From: Antedon bifida
Lineage: Eukaryota > Echinodermata > Crinoidea > Comatulida > Antedonidae
Length of the DNA stretch: 64,000 nt
Direction: 5' to 3'
Assembly: GCA_963402885.1 (NCBI GenBank)
Contig: OY727096.1
Coordinates: forward strand, 27,261,820 to 27,325,819
This document shows, in pieces, positions 47,401 to 58,500 of the stretch. Numbering within the stretch: position 1 is the stretch's first letter; every line of letters starts with the position of its first letter. The notes under the pieces are model-generated. The model was not told the DNA's origin. It was given only the letters and a program-made list of their open reading frames with translations, and searched no databases. The translations under genes and the position numbers were made by a program.

Positions 47401-49373
47401 TTAAATCTTTTCTAATTTCTGCTTTTAATAAGTGTCTATTCATAATGACAAATTTCTATAAAACACTTAAAATTTGGATAATTAAACTAGTATGTTCTAA
47501 CATTATTAATTTAAAATTAAAAACACATTTTTCTTTGAAAACTGCATTATTTAAAAATTTCCTTTTCTTCTTTGCAAGTGCCCATAAAAACATTTATATT
47601 TAAAATATCGGTAATTAAAAACACATGCACACGTTTTCCTAACGACAACGTTTATAAATGAACGTTCTACCAGTATTCATCTGGCACTTACCCATAATAC
47701 CCTTTGCTTCTTCTTGGGCATTTTACTTTCAAATTATTATCATTGTTTTTCGTTTGGAAAGGTCTACCGCTACTAAAGGTACCACGGACCAAAATTCATC
47801 ATCTATTTCCAAAAGCATTTTTTTTTTCTCAATGATAACGTTTTCCATTATCATTTAAATTTTTTTTTTAAATATTTATATTGTATTTTAACTTTTCTTT
47901 AATGGGAACATTAGGGAAAATGTCTTAACAAGTTTTGTAATTTTTAAATATTCAATGAACTTTGACCTTTGCTACCCACCTTTATGTTCTTATTTTCCAA
48001 TGAACAATGTAATCTTATAAATACAATAATCCCTATTCACCATTTAAAGAGCTCCATAGTACACAATATATTACCATATTCAATGTTTGCCATAAAAATA
48101 GTAAAGAAATATTGCTTATTTTGTTAGCTCACTAATAATTATTGGATTTACGATTTTACGATTTTTATTTGACTTTGGATCATCCAAAAGAAAATTTACT
48201 TGAAAATTATTGGATTCACCAACTTCAAGGTGGTATATCCATCATAAAAATAAAACATCCATCAACAGATGTCAATGATTTACTGAAATTTGAATAACTC
48301 TTTAATAAGCTATATTTTAATATCCAATAAACACAGAAAACAAATTTGACACTAGTGACTTGAGCATCCATCCTTAAAATGTAACATCCATTCTCAGATG
48401 GTTAGAATTCATAATAAAATATTTAAATTTGATATTGTGTATTATGTAGCTGTCTAAATGACACCTATGATTTAGCCACAGCTTTTTTAGACAATAGAGT
48501 AAAGGACAAGAAAATTCAACCATTATAGAAAAAAAAATGAAACAAATTGCAGAGATTATTAAAGATGGGTTGCGCAAATTAATATTTCGGCCGAAGCAGT
48601 GTAAATTTTAGATACCTCTTTCAAATCAATAAGCGTGGTCTATTTAAATGTATATATTTGTTTAATTCAGGATGATAACTTGACAATTGTAGACATTGTC
48701 ATGCAAAAAGTATTTCAAATGCCTTCCCATGTTAATGTACACTTATCATAATTTGTTAATAATATTATGTACGTCATCACGAACGCTGAACGTCTTGTGA
48801 CATAGCGCACTAAACAAGACTTCTCCAATCAGAGCGATTATTGATCAAAGTGTGCATTGACTATTTTTCTTTTCTTGATGTAGGTATCTTTAAAATAGAA
48901 ATTGCTGTTCAAGAAAAATGTCTTTGTACTTTTATGAAGACAAATAAAGTTTGTTTTTCTTTTAGCCAAGTAATAAATTAAATGGAAGAAGGTGAAACTA
49001 AACTATGTAGACCAAAATCTGTTAAGAGTTGTTTGTTGTGGCCAATATGTTTTAAATTATTCGGTTTAAAGATGATTTTAATCAATTTTCATTAATAAAA
49101 ACTTTTTTTTTTAAAGTTTCATCTTTTTTGATGATCTGAAGTTACTAAAACTTTCTTATCTTCACATTTACACAAATACATTCAATATTGAATAGCTGAA
49201 ATAATTTAATAATAATGGTTAATTTTATCTTGCTCTTTACTCTAGCTTGTCCCTAAGGCATGGTTTGTAGCTGTGATATTTTCTACATATTGTCAACCAC
49301 CTGTTGGGCAGTAGGCAAATCTGTTGACATCAGCCAACATCAGTTTGGGAGGGTAACCTTTTGTAACGATTTC
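44443..49373. other. Intergenic region between SH3BP5 and the dsRBD gene
   Basis: Convergent 3-prime ends. AT-rich sequence with one duplicated segment (45010) and poly(T) runs. No gene or conserved domain recognised in any frame. Confidence 0.55.
45010..45253 (+). repeat. Duplicated segment downstream of SH3BP5 (copy 2)
   Basis: About 98 percent identical by eye to 43007-43247, starting TTGTAATAATGGACG. It contains the same hairpin at 45135-45153. Confidence 0.85.
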
Positions 49374-52300
49374 TCACTGATTTGCGCTTGGCATTCCCTT
49401 CGTCGACAGCACTTTCAGGAAGTTTAGAGCATTGAGGGCAGCCTCCGCCTTCGACTGGTCGAGTGTATCCGCTGTGCCCATGCAGACGGCCAGAGGTGCG
49501 TTACTTCCTGGGGACATGGTTAGTTGTACAAGACACTGTCTACGACCACTGATACTAGTCTCCTCAATAGGAATATAACGTATTTCAAAGTTCTGTTCTT
49601 CAGCTAAGTCTTGAAGCATTGAACAGTAATTGGAGTCTGTAAAAAGTAAAACATGTAATTATTGCCATACTCAATCTGTTGAGGAATTCAAAGATGTAGT
49701 GTCCCCAAAACAAAAATAAAGATGAACAAGATCAAACTTGGGCCAAAAGTAGGAAAGTTTTTCATTTCGCAGAAAAAAAACCCAACAAAACCCAAAAAGG
49801 GTTGTGTTTACCCAGAATTCTGTTGTCTTTCGATGTGCTTTCCTAGTTGTCTTAATTCCAGTTCAATGAGTCCAATTTTTCGTCAAAGTGGACAATTATT
49901 ATATGGCATTGAAATGGCATATTCAACAAAAAACATTTTTCAAGACAATATTTCTTTAATTTTAGAAGCTTTTTTGTACAAAACATTTCTTTTACCATGG
50001 TGTGACGTTAAATCCTGGCTTCGTAGAATATCTATCTTTTCTCCAGATGAAGTTTGCAGTAGGTTCAACTGATTCACTTTAAGTTGTGTTGATGAAGATG
50101 GGCTTCCTTTCTTCTGCTGTAGGGCAAGGCAGACATAATTTCAGATAGATTAAAATCATTTTAATGCTATTTTCAAAGGTTATGATGCTACGCAAATATA
50201 TAATTGGGTGGTTCGCTAGGCAGAGATGGGTGGATCACTCCTATTTTTGTGGTATAACAAGTTTTTGCAGGCAGGTACTGTATATGCCATTATTTTCGCG
50301 TATAGAATCTTCGCAATTTACCAATATCAACATTTTAGGGTGTTGATATTTTTGCGGACGCCATTTTATTTAAAAGTGTCATTCTAACCTAGGCCTAATG
50401 TAGCTTAAATTACGATTTTTTTTTTTGTATTACAAAGAAAAAAACAATTTGAAATTATTCAACATTGCGGTACTGTTCCTAAGCAAAAATAAAATCACCC
50501 CCAAAATAATGGCATATACAGTATTAGAAAATGTGTGCACTTTAAACAAACATCCACACAAAGAGCATATCTGGTCTTCTGAAAATTATTTATTAAAGTT
50601 ACTACCAGGAATATTAGATTTTATTCTTACCTTCATGTCCACTAGTTTCCTGATGTCTTGAGCAGCCTTGAGGGGCGAACCAGGGTCTGTGTCTGGCGGC
50701 AAAGACTTGATTCGCAACAGCATTTGGGATGCTGCCAGACGTTTAGCAAGTCGTTTACTTTTGGCTATACCTACGTTTAAATTGGAAAAACAATGTTTAA
50801 TGTCACATAATAGTTTATGTTATAGTTTTACAATTTTTACCTGACAAAATAGTAATTTAAAACAAAATAGTCAAATTGGCTGCCAGAAAAAATATGTGAT
50901 ATTATATCACTACCGTATTTGAGCACATCACACTTTATTGGTCAAACTAGTTTGATAGTGTACACATAGCTTTACAGCTGTGTAATGGACTTGGTACTGT
51001 AAAAGACATATAGTCAGTAGACTATATGTAAAGCTTGATACTAGGACGCAACGCAACTGAATTGACCAATCTCAAGCAATAGTTTGAATAATTCTCTCTT
51101 GTGATTGGTCAATTCTAAGCTTTACTTACCCTTCTCCTCAAAGCTACCAATTTGAATCCTCATTGTAAACTCCTTGGCATGTGGTGGTCCTTTCTCTTCA
51201 CATTCTTCATAGTCTGGTTTCCTCCAACCCAGGTATGTCACCAACTCTTGCAGCTCCCCGACAGGATTTGATGCATCTTGATTCCTAGTGGAAATAGAAA
51301 GGAAATCTGATTTCAAAAATTTAAAATGTTGTTTTTTTATACTCCATATCCATAATCCATATATATATACACAATAGTGGTCTAGTGGGATGCAGGAGTG
51401 CTATTATATTGAGCATCAACATGTAGTGTTCGTAAGCACTAACTGTATACAGTCAATAGCCACCATATGTGATCTAGTATCATGGTTAGAAGGACCAGTA
51501 CCAGTACCAATGATTGATATATTATATTTTTATTTGCAAATAGTTTTTGTTTTTTTAGTTTAGTTATTCATGTTTTCCATTAGGTTCTGTTTTGACTGCA
51601 TATTAGTGTGAGTGGCACCAATTCAAAGGTGAATGGTCAATAAATATATAAATTGTATACTGGATGGATAGAATGTGGGCAAATGCAGTCTTTCTCTCTC
51701 TCTCTCTCCCAACCAAGCTAGGCCTAGACCCAGTTAAGTCTATACTTTCAGATTTAGGAAATAAAAATATAATATGTATGAAACAATACAATATAATAAA
51801 AACATAGGACAGATAAACTGTTTTGATACACGGCCTAATTTCACACCAGCTGAAGAAACTATATAAACCTGTTTATTTCTCCTGATTAAAATTATTTTAG
51901 TGCAGTTATTACTGCAGTAACTACACATTACATTTTACTGCAGCAATAAACCGTGTCACTAGTTGACTTTGAACAGGTTAAAGTGTAGACACAATTTAGT
52001 TTCTGCAGTAACTGCAGTAAAAAAAGTTTTATTTTTCCTTACACAGATCCATCTGTGGACGTCTCGGTACTGTCACTCTTTACTGAAACAGGAATCGCTA
52101 CGTCCAACTGTCTGAGGACCACCTCTGCAGCAGCTTGTTTTGAGGATTTCTTACTATGGCCCTCACCTGTACCGGTAACATCACCTACAGTACACCGAAT
52201 GGTGAATGTCGGTTGGTGCGATGCACCCTCTTGACCAATCGTCTCGTAAACTGGCGTTATTGCCTTCTTGGCACATAACTCCTGTAGAACACTAACAGCA

Positions 52301-53222
52301 GTCTTGCAATTCATCCTATAAAATAATATACAGTATGTTATTTTCTATTTATGGGTGTTTAAATGAAGCTAGGAGTAGGTATATTATTAAGGTAGGTCCC
52401 TAGATTTATAGTTATCATTTAATTTAGGCTTATATGACTGTACCAACAAATTCAACTGCACAAATTTTGGATGGAATAAATGACTAGGATTACTAAGTTA
52501 GGATTAGCCCAAATTGAGCCGCATGCATAGTCTAAACGCCCAAATACAGATTAAGTTTTTGTTAAACTGCGAGGCATGATAGGCCTACATCCTTTTTCAG
52601 ATAATTTAATTGGATCAGGCAGTCCCAGTTTTAGGTGTTTCATTGTATCTTTTTCTTTAACAAATACATAATTATGATGATGGCCTAGGCCTATATGTTT
52701 GTAATTATTTTTAAACCGACAATAAATTTAATCTAATTAGAACAAATATATGCACGGTGACGATCGAATCATCTAAAAGTTATAATAGAATAGTCAAATA
52801 GAGTCTAGTCTAGAGACGGTCTCGGGCACTTTTTGCAGTACCTTGCTCGGCTCGGGCCGGGTTTTAGTAGGACCGCCAAGACTATTTAGCCTATAATAAT
52901 AGGCTATTGGATGACTGGTTGGGCCGCCGACAAGTTGATCTGCCGTTGATTTCTATGAAGCTAGGCCTAGGCCTATAGTCTAGGCCTATTAGCTTAGGGG
53001 GCTACTAGGCCTAGATAATAACGTTGGCCTAGGTAGCCTATAGCCTAGGCTGGGCTAGCTAGGCCTAGCCTAGCCTATTATTAGTATTAATAATTATGCC
53101 TACACTCTACAGCTAGGCCTAGTAGGCCTAGTTCTACACACGCGACGTAATTTATTATTTCGTATAATTGTCTACCAATATATATATATATATCACTAGC
53201 TAGGCCCAGCCTTAACTTACAT
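49374..53222 (-). CDS. TARBP2/PRKRA: Three-dsRBD protein, TARBP2/PRKRA/Loquacious type, complete
   Basis: Dicer-partner double-stranded-RNA-binding protein. Exons on the minus strand: 53222-53221 (coding end of exon 1), 52315-52043, 51284-51130, 50770-50631, 50116-49996, 49636-49374; 954 nt, 317 aa, phases consistent. dsRBD1 (about 4-71) carries TGEGHSKKSSKQAAAE; dsRBD2 (about 98-167) spans exons 3-4 and carries SKRLAKRLAA. A Ser/Gln linker follows, then a degenerate dsRBD3 (about 233-305) of the type that binds Dicer rather than RNA. Length is close to vertebrate PRKRA (about 313 aa), and the linker SGEKIDIL looks PRKRA-like, but this lineage probably predates the TARBP2/PRKRA split, so orthology is left open. 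The first ATG is formed across the exon 1/2 junction and a second ATG follows directly. It converges on SH3BP5. Confidence 0.9.
49694..49985. mobile_element. Degraded copy of the GATGTATTGTCCCC-end family
   Basis: Begins GATGTAGTGTCCCCAAAACA; contains GTCCAATTTTTCGTCAAAGT and AATGGCATATTCAACA. It ends close to the exon 5 donor of the dsRBD gene (49996). Confidence 0.55.
50892..50971. mobile_element. Foldback MITE, GCTCTGTCTACAC family, half copy
   Basis: Right half (ACTACCGTATTTGAGCACATC through GATAGTGTACACATAGC) in an intron of the dsRBD gene. Confidence 0.6.
51028..51125. mobile_element. ACTAGGACGCAACGCAA family, foldback copy
   Basis: AAGCTTGATACTAGGACGCA at the left and GATTGGTCAATTCTAAGCTT at the right; ATTGACCAATCTCAAG and TGTGATTGGTCAAT form internal inverted arms. 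Ends next to dsRBD gene exon 3 (51130). Confidence 0.55.
51884..52033. mobile_element. CTGCAGTAACTGCAGT-family repeat abutting a splice donor
   Basis: TTACTGCAGTAACT at the left, TTCTGCAGTAACTGCAGTAA at the right. The right end stops about 10 bp from the donor of exon 2 of the dsRBD gene (exon end 52043). Confidence 0.55.
52960..53130. repeat. TAGGCCTA-rich cluster
   Basis: At least eight TAGGCCTA octamers or overlapping variants in 170 bp, in the first intron of the dsRBD gene. Confidence 0.8.
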
Positions 53223-53460
53223 GATTCGTTTTTTCCTTGGACGAAGTTTTACATTCCACCGGCCGCCTCAGCAGCAGCAAGAGTGGCTCGGCTCTCGGCT
53301 CGAGATAAGAACAGCAGCAAAAACAGCGCACAGGGGGCAGCACAGAAAAAACCTAGAGCTGCTGCGCGCCAGCTGTATTTTTCTATTTTACATACGGGGC
53401 GCCGGTCTGGACAGATTTATATTATTAGGTGACACCCAGTCAGAGCGAAATAAATAAATG
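53221..53460 (-). promoter_or_regulatory. Exon 1 leader and probable promoter region of the dsRBD gene
   Basis: Relatively GC-rich stretch containing the 5-prime leader, which ends at 53221 before a GTAAGT donor. An in-frame stop lies upstream of the split ATG, so coding does not extend further. No TATA box is evident; the transcription start is unknown. Confidence 0.4.
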
Positions 53461-55581
53461 ATTTATTTCTAGTCAATACAAGGACTTGTACATCGCGAGA
53501 TCGTGTTTTTAGCTACAGTATTACCAAACAAAATAAACATTCTGATGTACTTTTATGTTTATAGGATGTTCATGGATTTTGGCTCATAGGTCATTTTAGT
53601 TTTTTAGTGCGCTAATACCTAATAATTACAAGTTAGGAAATGTTTAGGTGCTAGGGGTTGATTTCAATCGAACTTCAATCGAAATTTTCTTTGACATTTT
53701 CTGTACAGGTCCACCTCATTACCCATGAGTAACAAATACAACTATATATTCCATGGGGGAATTTAAATAAACACTCCGAGAGAGAATTTAATCATACATT
53801 TTTGCTTTATTACAATTAATATTATTTTATATTACGGATAGTATATTCTTATTTTGCGTGTATAAGTATGCTTCGGTGAATTATAAGAATGTCACAATAG
53901 ACCATTGACAGTGTATGATTTTGAGGCGTTCAAACAAACTGTTGTAGGCCTACTAGTTTTGAAAACGCAGTCAATTGACGTGGTCTTCTAGTTACCATGC
54001 AATATAATCAAGAATGCCAACTTTATTGACATATTTTCAAACAATATCTGGAATCCCATCTCTTTCGCATAGCATATGAAATTACGTAATTTCTACCTAG
54101 TTCGAGCCTTGTGAACGTAGCGCTTCTATATATAAATTATGGTTAATTCTGACATAGGCGAGCACAATGCAAAAACTTCGGTACAAATCTCCGCCTTGAA
54201 TACCTACCTTATCTATCTCAGATGTACCGCGAAACATAGATTTGATAACATTAGTGTTCAGTTCGACGCTATTTTTCCATATTTCTATCTTAGGAAGATA
54301 TTACAAAGAGTTTTTTAACAACATTATTTTATGATTTCAACAGTAGATTTTCTACTCAATTTCAATTCTTCGCGGTCAAGTAATTTCCGGGTTTACGATA
54401 AGTTCACCTTGCAGCAACATGGTTTCAACTATTTTCTCTCTTTTATACACAAGGGAGCAGTTAAAATAATAGATTTGACCCTAAAGGTGACTGGAAACAG
54501 GCACTTTCCATCAATCAATACAGTGTCCCTTTGGAAGACGGAAGAAAAAAACAGATAGTATAGGCCTGGAGCGTAAGTTGGCCATTAGTCATAGCCATTT
54601 TAGTTTTTTGTTTATTTTAGGAACGGATCGCGCGTGTGAAAGGTACAGTAGTTAAAAAATAAAAATTATACTGCAAATTAATAAAGATCAAATTAAATAT
54701 ACGCCATAAAGAATCGGAATATATTGTGGGGAATAGTATTATAAAATTACATAGGGAGAATTGATGATAAGACATTAATCGAGCGAAATCCCGATAGCTG
54801 AGTTTTATTAAGTAAGCTGGCAGGAATAACTGTAGGCTATCTGTGTCCCGTTAGGACCGAGATGTCTGCCCATGTTGCAAGCCGTAATGTCTTCTTTCTT
54901 GGGCCGAAACGGCCCACTCTGTCACGGCAGTTAGTTTCAAAAGATGTTTAAATTAAATAATGTATTAATACTTATTAGGATGATATTTATTTGAATAAAC
55001 GCTTCTCCAATAAAACATCACTTTGAATAATAATCCCCCCCCCCTCCTCCCCGCCACCCAACCCAACTATCTAATAAACGTCCATCCCATCCACATTTAT
55101 AATAACACAATTATACTATTTGTAGTAGAATTCATCGCACTGTTATCTACAATTTACCAAGCATTTGTTATTCTTTTTTACCACTTTTCATATCTATTAG
55201 AGGATTTCATTTGATTATAAATGTTACCATATTATTAAAACTAAACAATTTAACATATATCCCTCGAATAAGCACTTCCCTCAAATGAACTCCGCCTCCC
55301 CACCTCCGCCATATATATAAGGGCCCTACCAAACAATAAAGACTATACTTTAAAATGTTATTAATCATCTAAGACACTGTGAAACAGAATAGTTTAATTT
55401 TACGAATGTCAAGCATTTTCAATAATGGTAACCGACAGAAAACGTACAAGAAGGACATTATCATTCCGAGAACCATCGTCTACACTTCCTAGAGGGGGAG
55501 CGAGCGAAGCGAGCTCACCCTCTAGTTAGAGAAATTATTATTATTTTCATTGTCACATGTTTTCGTTACGACTAAATATAA
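53461..55581. other. Intergenic region between ASNS and the dsRBD gene
   Basis: AT-rich with no recognisable gene; short open frames lack homology. Confidence 0.5.
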
Positions 55582-58500
55582 CTATGAAGAATTAGCGTCA
55601 TCACAGTTATGAACACTTTTTTTATAGTGCTTCATTCCACGAGCAGATGGGTCTACCATGTTCGTCCATTTGGGCCACCACATGTAGGGAATCCACGAAG
55701 AGTGGTTCCCAAATCGACGTTCAAATATCTGTCTGTAATAGAAGGCTTCTTTTGTTGTCGGAGTATTGAATGGGAACAGTGACGGTGCTTCTTTCATCAT
55801 GCTTTCAGTAACCTAAAAGAAATACAAACATTAATGATTATAATACTCTAATAATGTAATAATTATGTTCATGCATTAAGGGTCTTTCACACCTATTCCT
55901 TGACGGTTCCTGTCCGGCACCGGCAAATCAAGTCGAACGCCAATGTTTCGTTTTCACGACGCTCCACGCGGCTATGCGCAAATTGATATGAGCGTAGTCG
56001 CGTGGAAAACGAAACATTGGCGTCGGCGACTTGATTTGCCGGTGCCAGACCGAAACCGGTGTGAAAGACCCTTTATTGAGTTCCTGTCTTAACACGTTGG
56101 GGGAAAATAATGCAACCTTTGATGTTTAAATCACTCAAACCAACCGAATATGGCATTTCGTTTGATTGCCACCGATTCAAAAGAGAATGGTTAACAAACG
56201 AATAAAATGTAACTATTTTAGTGCTTTTGTGATTTTAGATACGTGTAAAATAAAATAACGAGTCATATAATATTCAAACATTCTAATGAATGAAAATATT
56301 TTCCCTGTACAGTTCTGCTGACAATCGTGAATAGCGCCACAACATCAGTAAATGGGAGTTGTACGCCAATGCTTGAACCATATAGTGCAGGAACGATAGT
56401 TTTCAATATGTTCCTAATTGGTTAAAACTTACCTTATCCTCTACAAACTCTTTTAACACGACGTTCCAGGATTTTTCAGTGGAAGAAACGCCGTCACTAA
56501 ATCCTTCTTTAGGTCTCCATAGGATCTCATCAGGAAGCAGTCCAGTTCCATCAAAAGCTTTGCGAAGAAGATACTTCTCTATGCCAAAACGAGGTCCACG
56601 TTCTTGTTGAGGAATGGATAGAACGTAGGATATAAGATGATGGTCCAAAAATGGAACACGTATTTCAAGTCTGAAATATGCAAAGATAATCTTTGAATTA
56701 GTTAGAAAAAGTGTTCTTTAAATTGTAAAATGTACAATAGAGAATTATCAATAATTATTTGTTCATTATTCATTTCAATGGTATATTCTAAATGTTAAAT
56801 TCTCCTAACCCGTGAGCTGCCGGTATTTTATCACTCCTTTGAACATCAAACAAGTACAAATCGTTAAGTAGGCGACGGCTCTCTTCGTCTGCTTCTTCTG
56901 GGCTTGGAGCAAGATGAAAGTTAATGTATCCTTGAAAAAGTTCGTCAGAGCCTTCACCAGAGTATACTACAACTGTGTCAGTCTTCTCTTTGATGTACTT
57001 TGCAACTAGGTACATTGCTAAATGTAAACAATTAGTGACAGTAAAAATGGGATCAAAATACATTGAGAGCATAATAGAACACTACGTCAAGCAAATAGTT
57101 GAATTTATTTATTCATCAGCCTATTACGTGCAACAAAGGACACATTATCAAATTGTTTACAATGATTTGGCCTTTTAATAGAAACGTTTAATTGAATTTT
57201 ACGGTTGAATAAAAAAGATTACCAATAGATCCACGTAGAGTAATGATATCATAAGATTCCAAAGAATATATCACGTCTTCAATAATTCCAATGCCTTCTT
57301 CTGGAGTAATCACAATCTCGTGATGTTCACTGCCAATATGTGCTGCCACTTTTCGGGCAGCAGCAACGTCTGTACTTCCTTCCAAGCCAACCGAAAACGT
57401 CTGCAACGCATACTCTACTCCATTTTCTATGGCGAATTTTGCTGCTAACGCAGATACCAAGCTTGAATCCAAACCACCTAACATTAAAAAAGAAAAAAAA
57501 ATCGTAGTTTCGTAAACAAATCGCCATCATTCGGTAAGATACTGTCTCTCACCAAATCTTTGCAAATGATAGCTGTCTGTTATGTATATGTCTAATTCTT
57601 ATCAACAGAAAATGTATAGGCAATTAGAGTTTACCTGATAGAAAGCAACCGATTCTCCTCTTTGCCATAAATCTCTTTCTTACAGCCTCGGTAAACAAGA
57701 CTCGAATGTTAGCAGCGTGATCGTCTCCTATAATGAATTAGTTAATTAACATTATGCATATAATCGTACAATTTCAGACATTTTTTAAGACAAGAAACAC
57801 ACTCATGTCATGCTGACTTAAATTTTTGATAAAAGATAAATTAGAAGCTTATACCTATAGGCATCGGGCATGAGGTGTCTGCCCATTTTGGTAGTTTTTC
57901 GATTGAATGAAACCGTTTTCTCTCTACAAATGAAGCTTTTCCATCAAGCCCCACATCATACTCTTCGTATAGTCCAGGAAGTACAGGTGTAATTTCTGTT
58001 TGTATGCAGTTAAGATCAACTATCCCTTTCGCTTCAGATGAGAAGGCAAGAAAACCTCGTTTTTCTTGATACAAACGATACATTGGGCGAACTCCAATAG
58101 TGTCACGTCCAATGTACACCTGTAAACAAAGAAAACAGATATATTCGAAGTAGTAGTGGTAGGTAATAGTAGTTAAAGATGTAACGGTAGTAGTAGAAGT
58201 TGAAGTATTATAATTAGTAGGTGGTATTGTTAGTTAGTGATAGTAGAAGTAAAAGTAGTAGTTTTGTTTTAGTGCGAGTAGTTTATAAGGTAGTATATTA
58301 TTTGGAAGTATTAGTGGTAGTGGAAGTGGTAATAGAATTTGAGCAGTATGTATTAGTAGTAGGCCTACTACCAGTAGCAGAGTAGTAGCAGCAGTAAAAG
58401 GGGAATAGACATTAGTAGTAAAAGTGGAATAGACATTTACTAGTAGAGTAAAAGTGGAAGTAGTAATGATAGTGGAAATGGTAGTAGAAGTGACGTGACT

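Noticed and set aside
53221-53457. 78-residue plus-strand frame over the dsRBD gene exon 1
   Set aside because: Antisense to the GC-rich leader; no homology.
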